Shown here one piece after another: positions 7,975 to 14,778 of a DNA stretch of 23,188 bases (its first letter is position 1; every line of letters starts with the position of its first letter). The translations under genes were made by a program, and so were the position numbers. Under the pieces are notes generated by a model. That model was not told the DNA's origin. It worked only from the letters and a program-made list of their open reading frames with translations, and searched no databases. The stretch is from Candidatus Accumulibacter sp. UBA704 (GTDB lineage Bacteria > Pseudomonadota > Gammaproteobacteria > Burkholderiales > Rhodocyclaceae). The stretch spans positions 1-23,188 of the forward strand of contig DBMG01000106.1 of assembly GCA_002304785.1 (NCBI GenBank), written 5' to 3'.

Positions 7975-8765
7975 ATAGCTCCATCGCCACCCCCTCCACT
8001 TGCGGATTGCTCGAAGTCAGTGGCCTGAGCAAGTCCTTCGGCGGCGTCAAGGCCGTCGATGGTTTTTCATTCGACGCCAAACCCGGTGAGATCGTCGGCA
8101 TCATCGGTCCGAACGGTGCGGGCAAGACGACCGTCTTCAATCTGGTGACCGGGGTGTACACGCCGGACAGCGGCAGCGTCCGGCTCGACGGTGTCGAACT
8201 CTCCGGCTGGCGGCAGGACGTGATCGCCCGCGAGGGCATTGGTCGTACCTTCCAGAACATTCGCCTGTTCAAGGGGCTGAGTGTGCTGGAAAACGTCATG
8301 ACGGCATCCGATCCCTACGCCCCCTACAACTTCCTGTCGGCCATCCTGTCGATGCCCGCCAAGCGCGCTGCCGATCGGCAGGCGACCGGACAGGCGCGCG
8401 AGTATCTCGATCTGGTCGGGCTGGGCGGGATGGAGGAGGCGCGGCCCGAGTCACTTCCCTATGGTTTGCAGCGCAAGCTGGAACTGGCACGCGCGCTGGC
8501 GATCCGGCCCAAGGTGATCCTGCTCGACGAGCCGGCGGCCGGGTTGAATCCGAGCGAAGTGCGCGAGTTCATCGATCTCGTCCGTCGTCTGCACGAGCGC
8601 TTCAACTTTACGATCGTGTTCATTGAACACCGCATGGAAGTGGTGATGAATCTCAGCCACAAGTTGTTCGTGCTCAGTTTCGGCAAGCTTCTGGCCAGCG
8701 GCGAGCCGGAGGTGGTGCGACGCAACCCGGCGGTGATCGAAGCCTATATCGGTGATGAGGAATAA
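7971..8765 (+). CDS. livG: branched-chain amino acid-type ABC transporter ATP-binding protein (LivG family)
   Basis: Encodes 264 aa. Walker A GPNGAGKT is at residues 46-53, the Q-loop region reads TFQNIRLF (93-100), Walker B VILLDEP is at 182-188 and the switch His is His220 in FIEHRME. The signature is LPYGLQRKL (162-170) instead of LSGGQ, which is normal for LivG. The ATG at 7971 overlaps the LivM stop and has AGGAGG upstream. Upstream in-frame sequence lies within livM and is not part of this gene. With the LivF-type partner it energises the permease pair at the cytoplasmic face. Confidence 0.94.
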   Translation: MNSSIATPSTCGLLEVSGLSKSFGGVKAVDGFSFDAKPGEIVGIIGPNGAGKTTVFNLVTGVYTPDSGSVRLDGVELSGWRQDVIAREGIGRTFQNIRLFKGLSVLENVMTASDPYAPYNFLSAILSMPAKRAADRQATGQAREYLDLVGLGGMEEARPESLPYGLQRKLELARALAIRPKVILLDEPAAGLNPSEVREFIDLVRRLHERFNFTIVFIEHRMEVVMNLSHKLFVLSFGKLLASGEPEVVRRNPAVIEAYIGDEE

Positions 8766-8768
8766 GCC

Positions 8769-9488
8769 GTGTCCTATCTGACTGTTCAAGACCTCCATGT
8801 TTCCTACGGGCCGGTGCAGGCGTTGCGCGGCGTCAATCTGCACGTGGAAGAAGGTGCGATCGTCTCCATCATTGGGGCCAATGGTGCTGGCAAGACCACG
8901 CTGCTCAACACCTTGTCCGGCATCGTCAAGGCCCGCTCGGGTTCGGTGCTGTTGCGCGGCAAACCGCTGCCGGAACGCGCCTGCAACATCATTCGCGCGG
9001 GCATGGCGCATGTGCCCGAGGGACGCAAGATCTTCCCCGGGTTCACCATCGAGGAAAACCTGATGGCCGGCGCCTACATCGTCGATGACAAGCAACTCGT
9101 CGAACAGCGGCGCAACGCCATGTATGCGCGCTTCCCGATCCTGGCCGAGCGGACGCTGCAGCAGGCCGGAACGCTTTCGGGCGGCGAACAGCAGATGCTG
9201 GCGATTGCGCGCGGATTGATGTCCGATCCGGGGTTACTGCTGCTCGACGAACCCTCCCTTGGCTTGGCGCCGTTGGTGGTCAAGGCGGTGTTTGAACTGA
9301 TTCGCGAAATTCGCGACAAGGGCGGCAAGACGATCCTGCTCGTCGAACAGAATGCCAAAAAGGCGCTGGCGCTCTGCGATTACGCCTATGTGCTGGAGAA
9401 CGGTGCCATCGTTCTCGAAGGCAAGGGAGAGGATCTGCTCAGCAATCCGGCCATCCGCAAGGCATATCTTGGAGCGGAAGACTCCTGA
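8769..9488 (+). CDS. livF: branched-chain amino acid-type ABC transporter ATP-binding protein (LivF family)
   Basis: Encodes 239 aa starting at GTG, with GAGGAA about 8 nt upstream and only 3 nt after the LivG stop. Walker A GANGAGKT is at 36-43, the signature LSGGEQQ at 136-142, and Walker B LLLLDEPSLGL follows. HVPEGRKIFPGFTIEENL (81-98) is a strong LivF mark. The switch position reads LVEQN, with Gln194 in place of His, as is usual in LivF. It is the last gene of the importer operon and faces the TetR-type gene convergently. Confidence 0.94.
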   Translation: MSYLTVQDLHVSYGPVQALRGVNLHVEEGAIVSIIGANGAGKTTLLNTLSGIVKARSGSVLLRGKPLPERACNIIRAGMAHVPEGRKIFPGFTIEENLMAGAYIVDDKQLVEQRRNAMYARFPILAERTLQQAGTLSGGEQQMLAIARGLMSDPGLLLLDEPSLGLAPLVVKAVFELIREIRDKGGKTILLVEQNAKKALALCDYAYVLENGAIVLEGKGEDLLSNPAIRKAYLGAEDS

Positions 9489-9523
9489 CAGGCAATGGCA
9501 TGAATTTGAAATGATGGGGAGTC

Positions 9524-9554
9524 GCGCAAGCCACCAGGCACGGCACGCTTGCGC
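9524..9554. terminator. hairpin between convergent livF and TetR-type genes
   Basis: GCGCAAGC (9524-9531) pairs perfectly with GCTTGCGC (9547-9554) across a 15-nt loop in the 83-bp convergent gap. No clear T-run follows on either strand, so it is either a weak bidirectional terminator or a transcript-end stabiliser. Confidence 0.4.
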
Positions 9555-9571
9555 CATCGGTCTTCTGCTTC

Positions 9572-10246
9572 TCAGCCCGCGAGCATAAGGTATCCGAGGA
9601 CGATGTCCGTCATGTGTTGCAAACGCTCGACTTTCGCTTTGGGTGTGCTCAGATCTCGGCAGAAGACCGCGCTCAATGTGTCGTTGTTCGACAGGTAAAA
9701 ATAGCTCAATCCGGCGATCGAAATATAGAGCTGGAGGGGGTCGACGCCGCCGCGGAAAAGCTTCTCGTTTTGCCCCCGGATCAGGATTTCGTTCAGCGTA
9801 TCGATGAGCTTTGAATTGTAGAAGCCGATATTTTTCGATTGCTTGATATGTTCCGCGTGGTACAGGTTCTCTGTGTTCAGCAGGCGCAGAAACTCAGGAT
9901 GGTGAATGTAGTAGTTCCAGGTGAAACTGATCAGGCTGCGAATTGCCTCGATGGGATGAAAGTCAAGCAGATGCAATTCGGATTCGGCGTCACGGATTGT
10001 CTTGTACGCGTTTTCCATCACCGCTACGAACAGATCTTCCTTGTTCCGGTAGTAGTAGTACAGCATGCGCTTGTTCGACCCGGAAAGCTCGGCGATTCTC
10101 TCGATGCGCGCACCGGCGAACCCCTTTTCCGCGAATTCCTCGGTCGCCGCCGCGAGGATGAGAAGCCGGGTCCGTTCCTTGTTTCGCGTCTGGGGTTTGC
10201 TTTTGCCTGGCATGGCTTCGATGGTTTCGACAATTGGGCTGATCAT
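9572..10246 (-). CDS. TetR/AcrR family transcriptional regulator
   Basis: Encodes 224 aa from the ATG at 10246. The N-terminal TetR DNA-binding domain spans about residues 25-71, with RIERIAELSGSNKRMLYYYYRNKEDLF as helix-turn-helix plus the usual YYYYRNKEDLF turn. The C-terminal ligand domain (HHPEFLRLLNTENLYHAEHI onwards) resembles RutR-like regulators, but I would not name a subgroup. The start is uncertain: the ATG at 10246 is only 5 nt past a TATAAT box, which would give a leaderless message, while a second ATG at 10213 (MPGKSK) would leave a short leader but lacks a strong ribosome-binding site. A palindrome in the promoter suggests autoregulation. Its convergent position next to the ABC importer makes it a candidate regulator of uptake and of the enzyme cassette. 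Confidence 0.92.
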   Translation of the reverse strand: MISPIVETIEAMPGKSKPQTRNKERTRLLILAAATEEFAEKGFAGARIERIAELSGSNKRMLYYYYRNKEDLFVAVMENAYKTIRDAESELHLLDFHPIEAIRSLISFTWNYYIHHPEFLRLLNTENLYHAEHIKQSKNIGFYNSKLIDTLNEILIRGQNEKLFRGGVDPLQLYISIAGLSYFYLSNNDTLSAVFCRDLSTPKAKVERLQHMTDIVLGYLMLAG

Positions 10247-10251
10247 CAGAC

Positions 10252-10280
10252 ATTATAGGGGCTAATTAAACCCCTGTTGA
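10252..10280 (-). promoter_or_regulatory. promoter and embedded palindrome of the TetR-type gene
   Basis: On the minus strand TCAACA (10280-10275), a 17-nt spacer and a perfect TATAAT (10257-10252) precede the gene. The spacer is filled by the inverted repeat AGGGG-N9-CCCCT (10257-10275), an arrangement typical of an autorepressor operator. The predicted transcription start falls at or next to the ATG at 10246. Confidence 0.62.
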
Positions 10281-10457
10281 ATTGAGGTGCCTGCCATGCC
10301 GAACAATCGGTTATTCGTTCCCAGCTGTCGGATGGTGCAGTGGCTCAACGCGCCCTGTGTCGGAACGGAAAGCAAACAACGCATTGCTGACGCATTAGAG
10401 CGAAAGAGAGCGGGTTGGCTTGGCCGGCGATCCGCCCTATCCCCTTCTGCGGATGCC

Positions 10458-10482
10458 AAAAACTGAAGACCGACCCAGGTCT
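10458..10482 (-). terminator. weak intrinsic terminator after the VOC gene
   Basis: Read leftwards, AGACC-TGGGTC-GGTCT (10482-10467) forms a 5-bp hairpin, followed by TTCAG and then TTTTT (10462-10458). It lies about 20 nt past the stop of the VOC gene and would separate it from the TetR-type gene. The stem is short, so strength is doubtful. Confidence 0.4.
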
Positions 10483-10503
10483 ACGCAGCGACCGTCTCGA
10501 GGG

Positions 10504-10929
10504 CTACTCGGGCAACCGGATGAAACCGTTGTCATCCAGTGGAAAGAAAGGATTCCAGCATACTTCCCACAAGAAGCCGTCCGGGTCGGCAAAATATCCC
10601 CGGAAGCCGCCCCACGCAGCGGTCTCGGGATTTTTCACCAGGGTTCCTCCGGCGGCCACTGCGTCGTTGATCGTCGTTTCGACCTCGGCCGCAGAAGCAA
10701 CGTTGTACGCCAGGGTAAACCCGGGAAAGCCTGAACCGGCGGCGGAGACGCCGGCATCGTGGGCCAGCGCCTCACGCGGGAACAGCGCGAAAGCCACCGT
10801 TCCCGCGGAATAAAACGCGACTGCGTCCTGGCTGCCGGAAGATTCGCGCCAGCCGAGCGCGGCGTAGAAGGCGCGGCTGTGTGCCAAGTTGGCGACGCCC
10901 AGGGTAATGAAGCTGATGGCTTGTTTCAT
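10504..10929 (-). CDS. VOC family protein (glyoxalase/bleomycin resistance/dioxygenase fold)
   Basis: Encodes 141 aa from the ATG at 10929, with a strong GGAGGA site 5-6 nt upstream; an upstream extension of the frame has no such support. Visible family marks are ISFITLGVANLAHSRAFYAALGW at the N-terminus (first beta-alpha-beta module), and FRGYFADPDGFLWEVCWNP near residues 107-125, where the final Glu is the expected metal or structural residue. The position of the first-module His is not occupied by His (ITLGV), so a classical metal site is not certain. Size fits a single-subunit VOC protein that works as a dimer. It lies alone between the TetR-type gene and the divergent TRAP operon. Function could be detoxification, isomerisation or binding; no substrate can be given. 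Confidence 0.85.
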   Translation of the reverse strand: MKQAISFITLGVANLAHSRAFYAALGWRESSGSQDAVAFYSAGTVAFALFPREALAHDAGVSAAGSGFPGFTLAYNVASAAEVETTINDAVAAGGTLVKNPETAAWGGFRGYFADPDGFLWEVCWNPFFPLDDNGFIRLPE

Positions 10930-11098
10930 CGTTCCTCCTGCATGCCCGGATCGATAGTCTAGCTTTGGTGGATCGTCCCATGCGCTTCTGGTTTCGAACT
11001 CTCCATTTTCGCGAGATTCGGACCGCATCGATCGCATCATGATCCCGCAAGGCGTTGATCGCGCCCACAGATCACGCTCACCTTTGTGAAACTGCCTA

Positions 11099-11127
11099 TT
11101 GACTTAAAAAAAACGGCAATGTAACGT
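11099..11127 (+). promoter_or_regulatory. candidate TRAP operon promoter
   Basis: TTGACT (11099-11104, five of six to the -35 consensus) is followed after 17 nt by TAACGT (11122-11127), a poor -10 that lies inside the first palindrome. A run of eight A lies in the spacer. The overlap with the operator argues for repression by occlusion. Confidence 0.45.
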
Positions 11128-11153
11128 TACATTACGCAATGCAACGTTACATC
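11118..11153. promoter_or_regulatory. tandem LacI-type operators
   Basis: The first site, AATGTAACGTTACATT (11118-11133), is a perfect 16-bp palindrome. The second, AATGCAACGTTACATC (11138-11153), is the same site with two changes. Centres are 20 bp apart, about two helical turns, so two dimers would sit on one face of the DNA. The central CG step within AACGTT is typical of LacI-family operators, and a LacI-type gene closes this locus at 14779. Confidence 0.7.
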
Positions 11154-11265
11154 AGCAGCGAAACACGGTGGTGTCTTGAGTTCAAGGCTTCCTGGAGGCA
11201 TCAATCCCGCCCGCTGTGGCATGCGGTAATTTCACAAAACATGTTTCTTGGGCAGGGCGAGGATC

Positions 11266-11736
11266 ATGAAACTCATATGCAGGCTGGACAAGGAAATCAG
11301 CATTCTTTGTCTCTCGACGATGCTTGTGACGGTCATTTTGCAGGTGCTGATGCGCGAGCTTTTCGATTTTCCATTGGTTGGCGCCGAGGAATTCGTTCGC
11401 TACCTGATGATCTGGATCGTGCTCTTTCCGCTGGCATTCACGCTTCGCGAAGGAGGGCACATTGCCATGACCGAACTGCGCGACATGCTTCCGGCGCCGA
11501 TCCGCAATGCGTTGGCCTACCTCAGCGACCTCTGCTCGCTGATCGTCTTCGCCGTTGTCTCCTGGTCTTCGATGTCGGTGATCCTGGAAAACGCGAACAA
11601 CACCACGGCCACCCTGCAAATCCCGTTCTGGATCTTCTTTCTTCCCAACTTTCTCGGATTCGCCTTGCTGACTGTCGGGTACTTCCTGATTCTCAAGAAG
11701 CGCCATTTTCATAATCCGGCCGCGGCGGCCAATTAG
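11266..11736 (+). CDS. dctQ: TRAP transporter small permease (DctQ family)
   Basis: Encodes 156 aa from the ATG at 11266 with GGGCGAGG just upstream; a TTG start 18 nt earlier lacks a ribosome-binding site. Four membrane segments are apparent, around residues 12-30, 43-61, 82-105 and 123-144. The GAEEFVRYLMIWIVLFPLAFTLREGGHIAM stretch is the DctQ family core, with the conserved Glu pair and the Arg-Glu-Gly-His segment. It forms the integral membrane complex with the large DctM subunit of the next gene. It is the first gene of the TRAP operon, about 110 nt behind the operators. Confidence 0.92.
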   Translation: MKLICRLDKEISILCLSTMLVTVILQVLMRELFDFPLVGAEEFVRYLMIWIVLFPLAFTLREGGHIAMTELRDMLPAPIRNALAYLSDLCSLIVFAVVSWSSMSVILENANNTTATLQIPFWIFFLPNFLGFALLTVGYFLILKKRHFHNPAAAAN

Positions 11737-11745
11737 GACAAACCT

Positions 11746-13023
11746 ATGGGAACCACGATCCTCGTCATGTTCGCGGTGCTGTTCCTGGTTGGCTTTCCCG
11801 TTGCCACGGCCATCCTGATCCCGAGCATTTTTTATATTGTTGTCAAAGACCTCCCGCTCGATCTCCTCGCGCAACGCATGCAGTATTCGCTCGATTCCTA
11901 CACGCTTTGCGCGGTCCCGCTGTTCATTCTGGTGGGGAATCTGATGAACAGCTCCGGCATTACGGCCCGGATTTTTCATTTCGCCGATGTGCTGACGGGC
12001 CGCTTCCCGGGTGGGTTGGCGCAAGTCAATATCTTCTCCAGCCTTGTGTTTTCCGGGATGTCCGGTGCGGCGCTGGCCGATGTCGGCGGCCTCGGACAGA
12101 TTGAAATCAAGGCGATGAAAGAGAAGGGATTCACCGTTCCCTATTCGGCTGCGGTAACGGTGGCCTCGGCGACGGTCGGGCCGATATTTCCCCCGAGCAT
12201 ACCCTTGGTCATTTACGGCGCAGCCGCCGGAGTGTCCATTGTCAAGCTGCTGGTCGGTGGAATTGGTCCGGCACTCCTCGCAGTGGTCGCGATGATGATC
12301 TTGACGGCGGTATTGGCGAAGAAGCGGAATTTCCCGCGCGCGGAACGCTGGCCGACCTTCGGAGAAGTATTTCGCGCTTTCTTGCCTGCTTTCCCGGCGT
12401 TGATGACACCGGTGTTGCTGATCGTCGGCATGTTGACCGGGATTTTCACCCCGACGGAGGCGTCCGCGCTGACCGTGGGTTATGTCTTGCTGATCAGCAA
12501 GTTCGTCTATCGCGAATTGACATGGAAGAGCCTTCCGGGGGCGTTGTACGAAACGATCAAATCCACCTGTTGCGTATTGATCATCGTGGCGGCCGCGGCC
12601 ATTTTCGGCTGGATTCTCGCCGCCGAGCAGATACCGCAGGTGTTCTCCCACTGGTTTACCTCGATTTCCAAGGATCCCCTGGTTCTGCTCTTGCTGCTTA
12701 ATCTGCTGCTCTTCGTCGTCGGCATGTTCCTCGACAGCACGACCGCCATCCTGCTCTTCGTACCAATCATCGTGCCTCCGATGGTACAGGCCGGAGTGGA
12801 CCCGGTTCACCTGGGGTTGGTGTTCGTTTTCAACATCATGTGCGGCCTGATCACGCCGCCCATGGGTCTGTCACTGTTCATGGTCAGCAAGGTCGGACAG
12901 ATTCCGATCAAGGATGTCGTACGGGAAGTCATTCCCTACTACGTCCCCCTGGGCGTCACCCTGTTGTTGATTACCTATGTCCCGCAGATCGTCCTGTGGA
13001 TTCCCAACCAGCTGATCAAATGA
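11746..13023 (+). CDS. dctM: TRAP transporter large permease (DctM family)
   Basis: Encodes 425 aa, the standard DctM length, with about 12 hydrophobic segments. Family marks include AVPLFILVGNLMNSSGI near residue 57, FSGMSGAALADVGGLGQIEIKAM, the TVGPIFPPSIPLVIYG segment, and the second-repeat counterpart CGLITPPMGLSLFMVSK near the C-terminus. The ribosome-binding site AGGA overlaps the DctQ stop. This subunit carries the ion-coupled transport path and takes substrate from the DctP protein encoded at 13695. Substrates are usually organic acids, but the exact one cannot be told. Confidence 0.95.
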   Translation: MGTTILVMFAVLFLVGFPVATAILIPSIFYIVVKDLPLDLLAQRMQYSLDSYTLCAVPLFILVGNLMNSSGITARIFHFADVLTGRFPGGLAQVNIFSSLVFSGMSGAALADVGGLGQIEIKAMKEKGFTVPYSAAVTVASATVGPIFPPSIPLVIYGAAAGVSIVKLLVGGIGPALLAVVAMMILTAVLAKKRNFPRAERWPTFGEVFRAFLPAFPALMTPVLLIVGMLTGIFTPTEASALTVGYVLLISKFVYRELTWKSLPGALYETIKSTCCVLIIVAAAAIFGWILAAEQIPQVFSHWFTSISKDPLVLLLLLNLLLFVVGMFLDSTTAILLFVPIIVPPMVQAGVDPVHLGLVFVFNIMCGLITPPMGLSLFMVSKVGQIPIKDVVREVIPYYVPLGVTLLLITYVPQIVLWIPNQLIK

Positions 13024-13048
13024 TCCGCGCACGCAAGAGAGGTGTCCG

Positions 13049-13456
13049 ATGAAAGGCTTCCGTTATACCAACCAGAACCTGTTCTTTGTCCGCCTGAACC
13101 CGGACGAGGACATTCTGTTGTCGTTGCGCAAGGCCGTGGCCGACTACGGAATCAACAATGCCGTCATCCTGACCGGGATCGGTTCGGTGAAGAGCTATCA
13201 CTTCCACGTCGTGGACAGCATGGTCAATCCACCGCACGAAGCCTTCCCGAAAGGAGAGCAGGGGTGCGACATCGTGAACATCAACGGTTTCGTGATCGCG
13301 GGACGGGTGCATTCGCACATCACGTTGTCGGATTCCAAGGTGGCCTTCGGAGGGCATCTGGAAGAGGGCTGCAAGGTGCTCACGTTCTCGGTCATCGTGC
13401 TCACGGAAATGACCGATGCCGATTTCACCCGCTGGGATGCTATCGGCGATCTTTGA
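13049..13456 (+). CDS. PPC/DUF296 domain-containing protein
   Basis: Encodes 135 aa, a single PPC (plants and prokaryotes conserved, DUF296) domain. The family pattern is clear: AVILTGIGSVKSYHFHVVD (38-56), and GRVHSHITLSDSKVAFGGHLEEGCKV (85-110), giving His88, His90 and His103 as a likely metal-binding set. AGAGGTG lies about 6 nt before the ATG, and the gene starts 25 nt after DctM on the same strand, so it is part of the TRAP operon. In plants the domain occurs with AT-hook DNA-binding motifs; no AT-hook is present here and bacterial members are largely uncharacterised. A small-molecule enzyme, ligand sensor or accessory role tied to the TRAP substrate are all possible. Confidence 0.88.
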   Translation: MKGFRYTNQNLFFVRLNPDEDILLSLRKAVADYGINNAVILTGIGSVKSYHFHVVDSMVNPPHEAFPKGEQGCDIVNINGFVIAGRVHSHITLSDSKVAFGGHLEEGCKVLTFSVIVLTEMTDADFTRWDAIGDL

Positions 13457-13499
13457 TGTTTCCAACAGATACAGGGATGCCGTATGCGCACTACCTGTC

Positions 13500-13571
13500 C
13501 GTCATTCCGGCGAAAGCCGGAATCCAGGCGTTCGGAGCATAAACTGGATCCCGGCCTACGCCGGGATGACG
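13500..13571. repeat. REP-like palindromic repeat pair
   Basis: Two 28-nt units in inverted orientation (13500-13527 and 13544-13571) match at 24 of 28 positions and are separated by 16 nt. Each unit is itself a hairpin: ATTCCGGC-GAAA-GCCGGAAT on the left and ATCCCGGC-CTAC-GCCGGGAT on the right. One T-A pair of the left stem is a C-G pair in the right, a compensatory difference. This is the widespread GTCATTCC...GGAATCCAG element of Proteobacteria, often mistranslated as VIPAKAGIQ. It lies between the PPC gene and dctP. Confidence 0.85.
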
Positions 13572-13694
13572 GAGTATTCGCGATGTGTGCATACAGAAGG
13601 ATTCAGGGAGTGGGGTTCGGTGCCGGTGTCTTCTGCCGGGTTTCTTAGCAATGCTGTGTGAGGTGCATTTTCCATTTATGAATCGGGGGGTGTC

Positions 13695-14684
13695 ATGAAA
13701 AAGCTCTTATCGTTTGTTTGCTTGTGTGTGGCGTTCGGATCCGGCGCGTTTGCGCAATCAAAACCTGTCGTGATCAAGTACGCTCACGTCGGCATGGCCA
13801 ATGAATCACAGACGCGCTATGCCGCTGAACTGGCCGACCTGGTTAAGGAAAAGACCCAGGGTGAAGTTACCCTGCAAATTTTCCCAAACTCCCAGCTTGG
13901 CGGCGTGGCTGAGATGGTTGACGGTGTCAAGATGGGCGCCATCGGCATGGGGCACCACGATTTTGCCTCACTGGGCAAATTCCTGCCGGACATGTCGGTG
14001 TTCAACGCGCCGTACATCTACCGGGATGGTCAACATGCCGTCTTGGCCACTTCGCCAAAAACATCGCCTGTTCTGCGTGAGTTGAACGAGAAACTCGTGA
14101 AGACGGCAAACATGCGCGTCTTGGGTACCTTCTATCGGGGCGCCAGGCAGCTGTCGACCAATTTCCCGGTCTATTCCCCTGCTGACTTGAAAGGCAAGAA
14201 GATTCGTGGGGTTCCGCTTCAATTGTGGCAGACCATGATTCAGGGCATGGGCGCGATTCCGACCCCCGTCGAGATCACCGAATTGTATACGGCCCTCATG
14301 TCGGGGATGGTCAGCGGCCAGGAGAATCCCCTGACGAACATCTTTGCCCTGAAATTCTACGAGGTGCAGACGCACGTCATCATGACCGGACACATGCAGT
14401 CGGTACTGTCCACGTTTATCAACGAAAAGGTCTGGAATTCCTTGTCCGAGAAGAATCGTGCGCTGATCGATGAAGCCATGGTCGAAATGGCTAATCGAAG
14501 CTTGCAATGGGCGGTCGGCGATGAGAAGGAGGCCCGCGCGAAGATCGAAGAGAAGGGCGTAAAATTCATCGACGAGAGCAATGGACTCAACAACAAGGCC
14601 TTCAGGGATGCGGTCAATGCCAAGATGCTTCAGGACTTCCCGGGCTGGAAAGACTACATTGCGCGGATCGAGCAGATCAAATAG
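13695..14684 (+). CDS. dctP: TRAP transporter substrate-binding protein (DctP family)
   Basis: Encodes 329 aa with a signal peptide (MKK, hydrophobic core, AFA before QS; cleavage after about residue 20). DctP family marks are the PNSQLGG segment (64-70), Arg151 in GARQLSTN, Arg171 in KKIRGVP, and QENPL with Asn211 followed by the usual helix. Arg171 is at the place where most DctP proteins salt-bridge a carboxylate ligand, so an organic acid is the likeliest substrate (inference from the family). A GGGGGTG ribosome-binding site lies 3-4 nt before the ATG. The gene is 238 nt past the PPC gene, beyond the REP pair, so it may have its own promoter or be expressed by partial read-through. Confidence 0.94.
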   Translation: MKKLLSFVCLCVAFGSGAFAQSKPVVIKYAHVGMANESQTRYAAELADLVKEKTQGEVTLQIFPNSQLGGVAEMVDGVKMGAIGMGHHDFASLGKFLPDMSVFNAPYIYRDGQHAVLATSPKTSPVLRELNEKLVKTANMRVLGTFYRGARQLSTNFPVYSPADLKGKKIRGVPLQLWQTMIQGMGAIPTPVEITELYTALMSGMVSGQENPLTNIFALKFYEVQTHVIMTGHMQSVLSTFINEKVWNSLSEKNRALIDEAMVEMANRSLQWAVGDEKEARAKIEEKGVKFIDESNGLNNKAFRDAVNAKMLQDFPGWKDYIARIEQIK

Positions 14685-14700
14685 GAAAACGTGTCAGGCG

Positions 14701-14750
14701 GGGTGCGTCGGGAGTCGCCGTATCCGGCTCGCCGACTCACCCACGCTCCC
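14701..14750 (+). terminator. large hairpin after dctP
   Basis: GAGTCG (14712-14717) pairs with CGACTC (14733-14738), and outside it GGGTGCGT (14701-14708) pairs with ACGCTCCC (14743-14750) except at one position. No T-run follows, so it may be a transcript-end stabiliser or weak terminator between dctP and the LacI-type gene. Confidence 0.35.
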
Positions 14751-14778
14751 GCAGCTCTCGGTACATTGAGCCAATAAA

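Larger units (their letters stand above)
10930..11265. other. divergent gap between VOC gene and TRAP operon
   Basis: This 336-bp stretch carries no supportable gene. It holds the ribosome-binding site of the leftward VOC gene at its left end, and the TRAP promoter with two tandem palindromes at 11099-11153. The 112 nt between the second palindrome and the DctQ start would be an untranslated leader. Confidence 0.6.

Noticed and set aside
11182..12810. 542-codon open frame on the minus strand opposite dctQ and dctM
   Set aside because: The product is rich in Arg, Gln, His and Asp with no recognisable fold, as expected for the antisense of a hydrophobic permease gene.
13416..13661. Short open frames containing VIPAKAGIQ or SGESRNPG-like peptides
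   Set aside because: These are translations of the REP-like repeat, a well-known source of false gene calls.
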